From: DASUCS01 sp041166745
Lineage (GTDB): Bacteria; Actinomycetota; Acidimicrobiia; Acidimicrobiales; JACDCH01
NCBI GenBank assembly: GCA_041166745.1
Contig: JBEEGH010000033.1
Span: forward strand, 62,001 to 126,000
Direction of reading: 5' to 3'
DNA length: 64,000 nt
Positions 32,403 to 41,034 of the stretch are shown in pieces. Position numbers and translations under genes: made by a program. Within the stretch, counting starts at the first letter, position 1, and each line of letters begins with the position of its first letter. Below the pieces are notes generated by a model, which was given only the letters and a program-made list of their open reading frames with translations, was not told the DNA's origin and did not search any database.

Positions 32403-33244
32403 TCACCCGCAGGACCGGATACCTGACGATCTCCTCCGCTCCGGCGTCGGAAGCGAGCGAACAGTTGCAGACCGAGGGGTACGTCACGCTGTCCGCCGTG
32501 TTCGACGCCGAGGCGGTCGCCGAGCTCATTGCCGACGTCGACCGCGTCTTCGACGAGTGTGCCCCCGACCAGCGCCAGGCGAAGTATCCGCCCGATCACT
32601 GGGAACCGTTTCGCTACGAGATGCTGAACCGCAGCGCCGTCGTGCAGCGCGCGGTCGCGAACCGAGCCATCCTCGACGTCGTCGAGCCGTTGCTCGGCGA
32701 GGACTGCCACGTCATCGCCAACACCGCCTGGCGACAGCCTCCTCAGGAGAACTCGCACGGCGGCCAGCTGTGGCACATCGACAGCGGACCGCACGTGCCC
32801 CGACCCGCCGATGTTTCGTGGGACGACCGCATCCCGTATCCCGTGTTCGCGGTCGCGACGCACCTGATGCTGCAGGACTGCCCGCTCGAAGCCGGCCCAA
32901 CGGGTGTGATCCCGCGCAGCCACACGTCGGGGCAGTCACCGCCGCTCGATCGCATGAACGATCCGGATCTCGAATGGAACGGCACGCGGGTGCTGCCGCT
33001 CACTGCGTCGGCCGGCGACGTGTTGCTCTTCGTCTCCGACGTGTGGCACCGCCGCCTCCCGCCCGCCGGCGGAGACCCCGGTCGTTACTTCATACAGTGT
33101 CACTACGGCCGGCGCGATCTGGCACAACGGCTGCGCACCACCAGCGACGTGAACCATCTGTCGAGCGAGGCCATCGAGCGCGCAACGAGCAAGCGCGAGC
33201 GCACGCTGATCGGCCTGCACGACCCGTTCTTCTACGACGGCTGA
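32399..33244 (+). CDS. Phytanoyl-CoA dioxygenase family protein
   Basis: A 281-aa Fe(II)/2-oxoglutarate oxygenase. The metal triad is H126-x-D128 (LWHIDSG) with distal H217 (DVWHRRL), and a downstream Arg (about 229, PGRYFIQCH) can bind 2-oxoglutarate. Family members hydroxylate acyl chains or small molecules, here perhaps the branched acids handled by the ligases and dehydrogenases nearby. GTG 32399 overlaps the preceding stop. It ends the operon that starts with the SRPBCC gene; the next gene is convergent 19 bp on. Confidence 0.87.
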   Translation: MITRRTGYLTISSAPASEASEQLQTEGYVTLSAVFDAEAVAELIADVDRVFDECAPDQRQAKYPPDHWEPFRYEMLNRSAVVQRAVANRAILDVVEPLLGEDCHVIANTAWRQPPQENSHGGQLWHIDSGPHVPRPADVSWDDRIPYPVFAVATHLMLQDCPLEAGPTGVIPRSHTSGQSPPLDRMNDPDLEWNGTRVLPLTASAGDVLLFVSDVWHRRLPPAGGDPGRYFIQCHYGRRDLAQRLRTTSDVNHLSSEAIERATSKRERTLIGLHDPFFYDG

Positions 33245-33262
33245 CGCACAGCCGAAGAAAAC

Positions 33263-34534
33263 CTACGGGCAGGCGACGAGGGGCGGCGGGGTGAACGCCG
33301 GCAACTCGAAGGGGTCGCGTCGGGTCGAGAAGTCGAGCGCTTCGGCCAGATTCTTCGCGTTCTTGTCGCGCGCGGTCATCGGGGGAAGTCCGAATCGCCA
33401 CTCGATCATGTTCAAGATGGAACAGTGCTCGTACGGTCCCGCTGACTCGATTTTCTTCGGAGCGAACGGACCCATGGCGATCGCGGGAACGCGAAAGCCC
33501 AGTCGCGTGAAGTCGGGATGCGGCCCCGGATTCGGGTTGACGTTGTCGTCCACGACGGTCGGCGGGGCGACGTGGTCGTAGAACCCGCCGTGCTCGTCGA
33601 AGTTGACGACGAACACCATGCGCTCCCACTGCGGGCTGTGCCGGACCGCGTTGTAGACGTCAGCAATCCATCCCTCGCCGCTGAGGATGCTGCCGTGCGG
33701 GTGATCGTCGTTCGATGTGCCCTTCAGCTCGGGAATCAGCGTGTAGTCGGGCTCGATGAACGTCACGTTGGGCAGACGGCCAGCGGCGGCGTCCGTGAAG
33801 AACTGGTCCTGCGGGAAGCTGAGGCTGTCGTAGCGCTTTGACGCAAAGAGCCCCGTCATCGGCTCGCCCCACGAGTAGTAGCCGGCGGTCTTTCCGGCTG
33901 CGAGCACGCGGTCGAAGATCGCCAGCTGCAAGTTGGAGGGCCGCGGGTCGGTCGGGCCAGGGAACAGGCTCGTCGCGTCGACATCGGTCGCGGCGCACAG
34001 TTGATAGAAGCGATTGGGCCACGTGCCGCCCTGCACCGAGCAGAAGTAGTTGTCGAACAATGTGTAGTTCTGCGCAAGTGCGCCGAGGATCGGTACCTGT
34101 GCCGCGGTGTAGTAGCCGATCGGATAGTGATCGGCCAGCGTGTCCTGCGTGAGCAGCCAGCCGTCGCACGCGCCGTTGTGGAACTGTTTCGCCACCGCCG
34201 GCCATTGGTGGGGCGGATCCTTGAAGCTGCAACCTTGCACGTCGGCCCCGAGGTCGACGGTCGGCACCGGATTGCCCTGAAGGTCCGGAAACGTGAGCCC
34301 GGCCTGCTTGCCGTTCGCCCCGGGCACCCAGCCGAGCAGATGGTCGAACGATCGGTTCTCCATCATCAACACGACCACCGTGTCGAACGGCGCATTCGCC
34401 GGTTCGGGCAAGCCGCTCCGCGCCGGGGTGGATGCTGACGCGGCCGCCTGAGGTTTCGACGAGGAGGAGCACGCCGCGAGCAGCGCCGAGGCGGCCGTAC
34501 CGGCAAGAAAGCTTCGACGTGAGAGGGCTGACAC
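33263..34534 (-). CDS. Secreted phospholipase C / phosphoesterase-family lipoprotein
   Basis: A 423-aa member of the non-haemolytic phospholipase C / AcpA phosphoesterase family (PF04185). The N-terminus is a Tat signal with twin arginines SRRSFLAG and a lipobox LLAAC (Cys22), so it is exported folded and anchored. MMENRSFDHLLGW, FDNYFC, and FDEHGGFYDHV are the conserved metal/catalytic blocks. Family members hydrolyse phospholipids or phosphate monoesters outside the cell. GTG 34534 lies 33 bp from the divergent esterase start, so the two exported hydrolases share a promoter region. Confidence 0.9.
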   Translation of the reverse strand: MSALSRRSFLAGTAASALLAACSSSSKPQAAASASTPARSGLPEPANAPFDTVVVLMMENRSFDHLLGWVPGANGKQAGLTFPDLQGNPVPTVDLGADVQGCSFKDPPHQWPAVAKQFHNGACDGWLLTQDTLADHYPIGYYTAAQVPILGALAQNYTLFDNYFCSVQGGTWPNRFYQLCAATDVDATSLFPGPTDPRPSNLQLAIFDRVLAAGKTAGYYSWGEPMTGLFASKRYDSLSFPQDQFFTDAAAGRLPNVTFIEPDYTLIPELKGTSNDDHPHGSILSGEGWIADVYNAVRHSPQWERMVFVVNFDEHGGFYDHVAPPTVVDDNVNPNPGPHPDFTRLGFRVPAIAMGPFAPKKIESAGPYEHCSILNMIEWRFGLPPMTARDKNAKNLAEALDFSTRRDPFELPAFTPPPLVACP

Positions 34535-34555
34535 CGCACGGAGAGTAGGCGCCGG

Positions 34556-34561
34556 TACGTT
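34556..34561 (+). promoter_or_regulatory. Candidate -10 element for a leaderless transcript
   Basis: TACGTT ends 6 nt before ATG 34568, with no Shine-Dalgarno. Confidence 0.4.
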
Positions 34562-34567
34562 CGGTCG

Positions 34568-35542
34568 ATGCCGATTCCGCGACTGGTCGCCCTCCTCGTC
34601 GCGTCCGCCGCTCTGATCGGCTGCTCGGACAGCACAAGGCCGGGGGCCGTGGCGTCCCCGGCATCGTCGGCCTCGTCAGCCTCGTCGAGTTCCGACACGA
34701 CGTCGACCCCGATCGACTGCGCCCGTCCGCATGAGTCCGGTCAGTCGGCCGAGACGTTCGACTTCGAAGGACAGGCGCGCACCTTCCAGCTCTACGTGCC
34801 GAAGGCCTATGACGGCACGGGCCCCGTCCCCGTGGTGTTCAACTTCCACGGCTACGGATCGAACGCGGTGCAGCAGATGGCGTACGGAAACTTCAAGCCG
34901 CTCGCCGATCGCGACGACTTCCTCATCGTCGCCCCCGATGGTCAAGGCGAGAGCCGACACTTCAACCTCACGGGCGAAGGCAACCTGCAAGACGATGTCG
35001 CGATGGTCGGTGCCCTCCTGGATCACCTCGAATCCACATTCTGCGTCGATGCGAAGCGCGTGTACTCGACGGGGATGTCCGACGGTGGCGCGATGACATC
35101 TGTGCTCGCGTGCAGGGAGTCGGATCGCTTCGCGGCATTCGGTGCAGTCGCCGTGATCGTGTTCCGGCCCGGCTGCGGAGGGTCGAACCCGGTGGCGATC
35201 ACCGGGTTCATGGGCACCGCCGACCCGGTCGTTCCGTTCGACGGCGGCCAGGTGCGCTGCTGCGGTGGAGCGACAGTGGGCTCCGCGCCCGATGCCATGG
35301 CGGGCTGGGCCGAACACGACGGCTGCGCTACGGCATTCAACGACGAACGCCTCGGCTCCGAAGTTCGCAAGCGCACATGGACCGGCTGTCAGGCCGGCGG
35401 AGAGGTGGTCTTCTACATCATCGACGGTGGCGGCCACACGTGGCCGGGTTCGATCGCGATCGACAGCCTCGGCCTCACCACGAAGCAGATCGATGCCAGC
35501 GCCACGATCTGGGACTTCTTCAAGGCCCACCCGCGTCCCTGA
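34568..35542 (+). CDS. Secreted esterase/PHB-depolymerase-like lipoprotein (LpqC-type)
   Basis: A 324-aa lipoprotein alpha/beta-hydrolase. Lipobox ALIGC gives Cys19, followed by a Ser-rich linker to about 50. The nucleophile is S171 in GMSDGG, with likely acid D219 and base H290 (GGGHTWPG), as in feruloyl esterase / poly-hydroxybutyrate depolymerase LpqC-type enzymes. It probably hydrolyses esters outside the membrane. Paired with the divergent phospholipase. The gene ends 15 bp from a convergent GNAT gene; the gap ends in a short T-rich stretch. Confidence 0.85.
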   Translation: MPIPRLVALLVASAALIGCSDSTRPGAVASPASSASSASSSSDTTSTPIDCARPHESGQSAETFDFEGQARTFQLYVPKAYDGTGPVPVVFNFHGYGSNAVQQMAYGNFKPLADRDDFLIVAPDGQGESRHFNLTGEGNLQDDVAMVGALLDHLESTFCVDAKRVYSTGMSDGGAMTSVLACRESDRFAAFGAVAVIVFRPGCGGSNPVAITGFMGTADPVVPFDGGQVRCCGGATVGSAPDAMAGWAEHDGCATAFNDERLGSEVRKRTWTGCQAGGEVVFYIIDGGGHTWPGSIAIDSLGLTTKQIDASATIWDFFKAHPRP

Positions 35543-35557
35543 GCGGGGTTTTTGGCT

Positions 35558-35977
35558 CTACGGCCGAGACCAATCCCAGTCGAGCATCACTTGACTGCTT
35601 CGCGAGCCGCCCGCCGAGGTGTACGTCGCCAGCGCGGCGTCGTTGTCGTCGTCGGTGAGCACCCACATGCCGTAACACCCGCGCTCGTGTGCAAGGTCGC
35701 GAAGCGCCGCCACGAGCGATGAGCCGACGCCGCGGCGCTGCCAGCGGTCATCGACGGCGAGCTCGTACAGGAACATCTCGGTGCCCTTGTCGGGATGGGT
35801 CATCTCGACCCCGGACACGAAGCCCACGACATCGTCGCCTTCACGGGCGATCAAGAGGTGGTGGCGATCGTCGACCAGGAACCGCCGCGTGTGTTCCGCG
35901 ATGGCGGGCCCGTCGAACAGATCAGACATGGCCATGACGGTCTCTTCGTCTCCCGCGAGCAGCCGGACGGTCTCCAC
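35558..35977 (-). CDS. AAC(3)-I-like GNAT acetyltransferase
   Basis: A 139-aa GNAT protein. Its layout resembles AAC(3)-I enzymes: LFDGPAIAE near residue 20, a central MFLYELAVDDRWQRRGVGSSL with the acetyl-CoA loop QRRGVGSS (80-87), then the GMWVLTDDDNDAALATYTSAG block and an acidic C-terminus. Whether it modifies aminoglycosides is unknown; many such chromosomal GNATs act on other amines. GTG 35977 follows the LysE-type stop by 3 nt on the same strand, so the two are probably one transcript. Confidence 0.78.
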   Translation of the reverse strand: METVRLLAGDEETVMAMSDLFDGPAIAEHTRRFLVDDRHHLLIAREGDDVVGFVSGVEMTHPDKGTEMFLYELAVDDRWQRRGVGSSLVAALRDLAHERGCYGMWVLTDDDNDAALATYTSAGGSRSSQVMLDWDWSRP

Positions 35978-35980
35978 TGC

Positions 35981-36619
35981 TCAGGTCGCCGGAACGGGGC
36001 GGCGCGTGGTGGCTGCGAAGATCCCGAGACCGATGAGCACGAGTCCGCTCCATTGGCGGCGCGGACCACGTACTTTGGCGCGCGCCCGCAACCCCTCGCC
36101 GATCGCGCCCGCGACCAGCGCGTACGTGGAATCACTGAGGAGGCCGAGCCCGACGAACACCGCACCGAGTACGAGGATCTGCACCCCGACCGGACCATGC
36201 CCTGGGGCGACGAACTGCGGGCAGAATGCGACGAAGAACAGTGCCGTCTTCGGGTTGAGAAGGTTCACGACGAAACCCTGGCGGTAGACGCGGCCCAGCG
36301 ATGCCCGCTCGACGCTTCGTTCCGCCGGCGGCGTTCGTTTCACGAGCCGCGAAAGCCCCAGGAAGATCAGATATGCCGCCCCCGCGAGCTTGACGGCGTT
36401 GAACAGCGAAGCCGACGTGAGCAACAAGGCCGAGAGTCCCGTGGCCGCGGCGGCGATGTGGACGAGCGAGCCGGTGTGCAGACCGAGCACGGAAACGAGG
36501 CCGGCCCGTCGCCCCTGCTCGATGCTGCGGGTCACGACATAGAGGACCGAGGGCCCGGGGATCACGAGCAACGCGAGCGCGGCGATCCCGAAGAGGCCAA
36601 GCGTGGAAGCCGACGGCAT
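35981..36619 (-). CDS. LysE family translocator
   Basis: A 212-aa exporter with six predicted helices. The N-terminal LLVIPGPSVLYVVTRSI motif (PGP) and NLLNPKTALFFVAFCPQF are diagnostic of the LysE/RhtB superfamily, which exports amino acids and small metabolites. ATG 36619 has AGGA upstream. It precedes the AAC(3)-like gene. Substrate is not predictable. Confidence 0.9.
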   Translation of the reverse strand: MPSASTLGLFGIAALALLVIPGPSVLYVVTRSIEQGRRAGLVSVLGLHTGSLVHIAAAATGLSALLLTSASLFNAVKLAGAAYLIFLGLSRLVKRTPPAERSVERASLGRVYRQGFVVNLLNPKTALFFVAFCPQFVAPGHGPVGVQILVLGAVFVGLGLLSDSTYALVAGAIGEGLRARAKVRGPRRQWSGLVLIGLGIFAATTRRPVPAT

Positions 36620-36726
36620 CGCGTCATCCTGGCAGTTGGGTCCACGCGGCGCGAGAGCATTACCTCTGAAGCGCGGTGTAGAACATCGCTCAAGGCGCGC
36701 TGGAAGTCCATGCGGAAAGGTCAGGT

Positions 36727-37656
36727 ATGAGCACAACGGACCTCGGCCTCGAAGCGAGCCCCTTCGAACGCGTCGTCGAATCCAGTCGGCGCCCGGGGTA
36801 CTCGGTGGTGCCGGTTGCGATCACCTGGGATGCCGTCGCGTTCGGGCTCCACGGTGAGCGCGACGCTGTCGCGTGCATCCCGCGCCCGGCCCTTGCCGCG
36901 TTCTTCGAGGATCTCGACGCGGGCCGACTCGACGAGCCCATCCGTGACTTCCTCGCGTCTCCGTCGTCTGGCCGCGTCCTTCGAGCAGCGGACCAGACGA
37001 CGAATCCTGGGTTGTTCGACGAACTCGCGTCGCCCGAGGCGATCGTGCCGGCTGAGCGGAGCCCCGGCCGCCCCGGCCTGCTGGGGCGCGGTGGCGGAAC
37101 TCCGACGAACGACCGCCGAAACAAGCGATCACGCAAGCCCCGTCCACGGCGTGTGTTCGTCGGAGCCGCGGTTGCCGTCGCCGTCGTTGCGGCCGGCGCG
37201 ATCGCGTTCGCCGCGTCGAGAGGCGGCGACAACAAGGACGCCGTCACCGCGGGTCCGGATACCACCGCACCGACGCCGACCGTTCCCACGCCGACCGCTC
37301 CGGCCATCCCCCTACTGGCGGCGGTCGCTGGGTCGTACTCGGTCACCGAGGTGTACACAGGCTGCGGCACCAGTGACCACACGATCGCCGACGCGACGAT
37401 CACGATCCTGGTCGACGAAGCGACGAGGATCATCACCGTAGGCGTGAGCAAGGCGACCGGACCGCTCGACGGAACCACGTTCCGAGTGCCAACCGCCTAC
37501 CAGAGCGTGGCGAATCCAGGTACCAGCGTGCCCACCGAGCTCATCGGCACGTTCGACGTGAGCGGTCCTACACCCAGGCTCCACATCGAGGCGTCACCGG
37601 ACATCACGGGCACGGGGAGGTGCCACGTCACGTACGACGGGACGCTTCGCCGCTAA
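36727..37656 (+). CDS. Single-pass membrane protein, uncharacterised
   Basis: A 309-aa protein. The N-terminal about 130 residues are cytoplasmic and end in a strongly basic RRNKRSRKPRPRR stretch, then one helix (VFVGAAVAVAVVAAGAIAFAA, about 140-160), a Thr/Pro linker, and an extracellular beta-rich C-terminal domain with two Cys (GCGTSD and GRCHVTY) that could form a disulfide. This arrangement resembles anti-sigma or sensor proteins but no helix-turn-helix or kinase motif is seen. The ATG has AAAGG upstream. Diverges from LysE across 107 bp; its stop overlaps the STAS stop by 4 bp. Confidence 0.7.
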   Translation: MSTTDLGLEASPFERVVESSRRPGYSVVPVAITWDAVAFGLHGERDAVACIPRPALAAFFEDLDAGRLDEPIRDFLASPSSGRVLRAADQTTNPGLFDELASPEAIVPAERSPGRPGLLGRGGGTPTNDRRNKRSRKPRPRRVFVGAAVAVAVVAAGAIAFAASRGGDNKDAVTAGPDTTAPTPTVPTPTAPAIPLLAAVAGSYSVTEVYTGCGTSDHTIADATITILVDEATRIITVGVSKATGPLDGTTFRVPTAYQSVANPGTSVPTELIGTFDVSGPTPRLHIEASPDITGTGRCHVTYDGTLRR

Positions 37657-37925
37657 GCCAGTGGCTCGTTGATGCCCGAGAGCTCGATGACCCGCTTGAC
37701 GTGATCGGGTGCGCCGTCGAGCAGCAGCGTTGCACCCTTGTTGAGCGCCTGCGCGAGCAGCCCGATACCCGTCGAGTCGATGAACGTGACGTCTTGCAGA
37801 TCGATGACGATGTCGTCCGAGATCGCCGCCGCGCGCGCGAGTTCGTGAACGACGTGCTCGACCGCGCCGATGTCGACCTCGCCTTCGAGTCTCACCGTGA
37901 CCGGGTTGTAGTCGGCGCTCGGCAT
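37653..37925 (-). CDS. STAS-domain anti-sigma-factor antagonist
   Basis: A 90-aa SpoIIAA/RsbV-type protein. The core is VIDLQDVTFIDSTGIGLLAQAL, with S51 in the position phosphorylated by anti-sigma-factor kinases. Such proteins, when unphosphorylated, release a stress sigma factor. No kinase or sigma factor gene is in the window. ATG 37925, 20 bp after the acyl-CoA dehydrogenase stop on the same strand. Interesting in combination with a sigma-B-like hexamer pair before the small membrane gene at 41724. Confidence 0.88.
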   Translation of the reverse strand: MPSADYNPVTVRLEGEVDIGAVEHVVHELARAAAISDDIVIDLQDVTFIDSTGIGLLAQALNKGATLLLDGAPDHVKRVIELSGINEPLA

Positions 37926-37945
37926 CGTGCTCCTCCTCCCGCCAG

Positions 37946-39109
37946 TCAGACCGGGTGGTCCGCGGCCCAGCGAGCCAGCAGCCCGCGGGCAATCACGATT
38001 CGTTGGATCTCGTTGGTGCCCTCGCCGATGATCATGAGCGGGGCGTCACGGTAATACCGCTCCACCGGGAACTCCTGCGTGTAGCCGTAGCCACCGTGGA
38101 TACGCATCGACTCTGTGGCGAGCTCGAACGCCGTCTCCGAGCAGAAGAGCTTGGCCATGCCTGCCTCGACGTCGGCCCGCTCTCCGCGCTCGAACTTCTC
38201 GGCCGCCGAACGCACGAGCAACTTCGATGCCTCCAGCTTCGTCGCCATGTCCGCCAGCTTGAACTGGATGGCTTGATGCTTGTTGATCGGCACGCCAAAG
38301 GTCTCGCGCTCGTGCGAATACTTCATCGCGGCGTCGAACGCGGCCCGAGCAACGCCTACAGCGCGCGCCGCGATGTTGATGCGACCGAGCTCGAGTGAGC
38401 CCAGGATGAAGTGGAGTCCCTTACCGAGGCCGTCCTCACCCCCGAGCACCGTCGACCGCGGGACACGGTGATTGGCGTAGGTCATCTCGACGGTCTCGAT
38501 GCCTTTGTAGCCGAGCTTCGGGATCGTCTTCGACACCGAGATGCCGCCGAACGCGGGACCCGGATCCTTCTCGACGATGAAGCAGGTGATGCCTTCCGGA
38601 GTCTTCGCGGCCAGCGCGACCAGGCCGGCCCGTTCGCCGTTGGTGACCCACATCTTCGTGCCGTCGAGGATGTACTCGTCGCCGTCGGGTGTGGCCTTGC
38701 AACGAATGGCCTGGCTGTCGCTGCCCGCATCGGGTTCGCTCAAGCTGAACGCGGCACGTACTTCGCCGGTCGCCATGCGCGGCAGGTGCGTCTTGCGCTG
38801 CTCGTCGGTTCCGAAGCGCTCGATGAGATTGGCAGCAATCGTGTGCGTGTTGAGCACCCCCGCCAGCGACATCCACCCGTAGGACAGCTCCTCCATCAGC
38901 CGGGCGTACGTCATCACGTCGAGCTCGAGGCCGCCGTACTCCTCGGGAATACGCGAGCCGAAGAGGCCGAAGGCCTTCATCTGCTCGACCATCGGTTCTG
39001 GGTAACGGTCAGCGTGCTCGTAGTCGGAGGCGACGGGGATGACGTCCTTACGCACCCACTCGCGCACGGTGGCGACGAGCTCGTCCGCCAGTTCCGGATC
39101 GGTTGCCAT
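37946..39109 (-). CDS. Acyl-CoA dehydrogenase (possible LvaC/ACAD10-like partner)
   Basis: A 387-aa, full-length acyl-CoA dehydrogenase. SLSEPDAGSDSQA is at about 122-134 and the C-terminal MIIGEGTNEIQR places the catalytic Glu at 363, intact. ATG 39109 is 4 bp after the stop of an APH-fold kinase gene. In animals ACAD10/11 fuse such a kinase to an acyl-CoA dehydrogenase for 4-hydroxyacid breakdown, and bacterial Lva systems use separate genes; the pair here suggests a similar phosphorylation-elimination step. Normal beta-oxidation is the alternative. Confidence 0.9.
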   Translation of the reverse strand: MATDPELADELVATVREWVRKDVIPVASDYEHADRYPEPMVEQMKAFGLFGSRIPEEYGGLELDVMTYARLMEELSYGWMSLAGVLNTHTIAANLIERFGTDEQRKTHLPRMATGEVRAAFSLSEPDAGSDSQAIRCKATPDGDEYILDGTKMWVTNGERAGLVALAAKTPEGITCFIVEKDPGPAFGGISVSKTIPKLGYKGIETVEMTYANHRVPRSTVLGGEDGLGKGLHFILGSLELGRINIAARAVGVARAAFDAAMKYSHERETFGVPINKHQAIQFKLADMATKLEASKLLVRSAAEKFERGERADVEAGMAKLFCSETAFELATESMRIHGGYGYTQEFPVERYYRDAPLMIIGEGTNEIQRIVIARGLLARWAADHPV

Positions 39110-39113
39110 CCCG

Positions 39114-39950
39114 CTATCCAAGCTCAGATAGCGCGTCGGCCACAAAGGCCTCGCGTCCACGCCGGTTGTTCGGGCCCGGCAGTTCGTCAGCGCCGCAGTC
39201 GACGGCGTCGACAATGTCCCAGACCGGGTCGACCTCGATGTCGGGGCACTTCGCGTAGCGCCGGGCGGCGGTGATGCCCATCCACGCCGCGAGATTGAGG
39301 CGCACGTGGGCAAAGTCCACGGCCGGGGGCCCGATGGAGGCGGGCTCCCAGTCGATGACGCCATTGACCCGGCCGTAGGACCACAGCACGTTGCCGGCGT
39401 GGTGGTCGCGGTGGATGAAGCACGCCGTGTCTTCGTCCGCCGTCGCGGCTTCCGCGACCTCGAAGGCGCGCTCCCACAGCTTCGGCTGCTTGGACCACTT
39501 CGGCACCACGAGCGCGTCGCCGGTGTAGTAGCGGCCATAGCGTCGGAAGTTGCGGGGCGCTCGCACCCCGTGGATGAGCGGCGCGACGGCCGCGAACCGT
39601 TCGATGGACGGAGGCTTCCACTCCTCCCTGCCGCCGAGGTGCGACATCAGCACTGCCGGCGCACCGGCTTCGCGACCGCTCGGGTCGACCGCTACGAGCT
39701 TTGGCGTCCGCAGCTCCGTGATGCCCTCGAGCAACCGCAGCGTCTTGGCCTCACGCGAGGCCAAGTCGGGCTCGCGTGCCAACCACCCGCGATCTACGTA
39801 GCGACGCAACACCAATCGCCGGCGAACGCCACGATGGTCGACGTCGATCGCGTGAAGCGAGACATGGCCGTTGTAGTGCATTCGCCTGACGCGCACGAGC
39901 TCCGCGGCCGGCCCGAGCGAGCGCAGTACCCACTCGAGCTCAGAACGCAC
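39114..39950 (-). CDS. APH-fold phosphotransferase
   Basis: A 278-aa kinase of the aminoglycoside phosphotransferase / choline kinase fold. The catalytic loop is H180-R-D182-HHAG-N187, and D200 in IDWEPAS is the metal-binding Asp. Its neighbour is an acyl-CoA dehydrogenase, as in the LvaA/ACAD10-type arrangement, so the substrate may be a hydroxyacyl-CoA rather than an aminoglycoside. GTG 39950 overlaps the preceding stop by 11 bp; no good Shine-Dalgarno, so translation is probably coupled. The N-terminal ATP-binding half is divergent. Confidence 0.8.
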   Translation of the reverse strand: MRSELEWVLRSLGPAAELVRVRRMHYNGHVSLHAIDVDHRGVRRRLVLRRYVDRGWLAREPDLASREAKTLRLLEGITELRTPKLVAVDPSGREAGAPAVLMSHLGGREEWKPPSIERFAAVAPLIHGVRAPRNFRRYGRYYTGDALVVPKWSKQPKLWERAFEVAEAATADEDTACFIHRDHHAGNVLWSYGRVNGVIDWEPASIGPPAVDFAHVRLNLAAWMGITAARRYAKCPDIEVDPVWDIVDAVDCGADELPGPNNRRGREAFVADALSELG

Positions 39951-41034
39951 GCGTGATGGCCCGGGTTGGACCGAAGCTGTGCAGCGCGAGCGCGTGCAGG
40001 TTGCCGAGGCCGCCGCAAACCAGCACCAGCAGCTGCTCGGGGGCATCGACGACCGCTACGAGGCCGTGATCGTCGACACGGCCGTTGTCGTGCAGCGCCT
40101 TTTGATGTGGAATCGGCCAAGACGAGACCGGCAACGCGGCGTTCCGCCACAGCTCGCCGCAGACATCGTCGAGGCTCGCGAACGACGCAGCGATGAGCTC
40201 CGCCCACGGTGGCGCAATCGCAACCATGAGCTCGGCACCGTGATGCGAGCCGATGAAGGCGTTCGTGCCGAGCACCGCGAGGGACTTGCCGATGACGGCG
40301 ACGAGATCGCGACCGTTGTCGGCCACGATGTCGGCGACGTCGATCGTGCCTGTACAACCGTGAACGGTCATCGCGTTCACGCCCGCGGCGACGCCCCGGC
40401 GTTCGGAGAGCGGCGCCCACGGCGATCGTTCCTCCCACTCCCCGACCACGATGCCCGCCACGCGTCCGGGTTGTCCGAACACGCTCTTCGACGACTCGCC
40501 GACAACCTGACCGCCAACGTTGCGCATCAACAACCGAAGCGCTCGACCGATCGCTGGCGCGGGCCCGGCGACGCCGCCAAAGCATCCCGGTCCATACGGA
40601 ATGCCGAGCTCGTCGCGGATCGGTCCGTTCACGAAGACACCGGGGACGACACACGACGTCGTCGTGTTCAACGCGAACAGGTTGAAGTCCGGATCGCTCA
40701 TCGCCTCGACGGCGGCGCACAACAGCGGCATCGATTCGGCCGGCGCGCCGGCCAGCACGGCGTTGACGGCAAGCTTCTCGACGGTGCAGCGACCGTTGCG
40801 CGGCGGAACTTCGGCGAGCAGGTCGTCCGGGAAGCGTCCCGACGCAGCACACCACTCACGCACCCGCGCTTCGGTGGGCGGCACGACCGGGAGGCCGTCA
40901 CCCCAACCGGCATCGGTCGCGAGCCTGGTGAAAGCGACGACATCGTCGTCGGCGACGTCGAGCCGCGCGCTCGTCAGCCAGGTGACCTCACAGCCCAACG
41001 GACCGCAGGAACGGTCGCCAGTGGTCTCGGGCAA
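39940..41034 (-). CDS. Uncharacterised protein encoded with the UGSC selenoprotein
   Basis: A 364-aa protein with no domain I can name confidently. It has an N-terminal CGPLGC pair of cysteines, VVPPTEARVREW, glycine-rich GPGCFGGVAGPAPAIGR (about 148-164) and a conserved-looking FIGSHHGAELMVAIAPPWAE segment near 255-275. TTG 41034 is supported by GAGGAGG 9 nt upstream although it overlaps the UGSC gene by 47 bp; a TTG at 40998 is the alternative. Tight overlap with the (seleno)protein upstream and the kinase downstream implies a joint function, perhaps as the enzyme that the redox protein serves. Confidence 0.65.
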   Translation of the reverse strand: MPETTGDRSCGPLGCEVTWLTSARLDVADDDVVAFTRLATDAGWGDGLPVVPPTEARVREWCAASGRFPDDLLAEVPPRNGRCTVEKLAVNAVLAGAPAESMPLLCAAVEAMSDPDFNLFALNTTTSCVVPGVFVNGPIRDELGIPYGPGCFGGVAGPAPAIGRALRLLMRNVGGQVVGESSKSVFGQPGRVAGIVVGEWEERSPWAPLSERRGVAAGVNAMTVHGCTGTIDVADIVADNGRDLVAVIGKSLAVLGTNAFIGSHHGAELMVAIAPPWAELIAASFASLDDVCGELWRNAALPVSSWPIPHQKALHDNGRVDDHGLVAVVDAPEQLLVLVCGGLGNLHALALHSFGPTRAITRAF

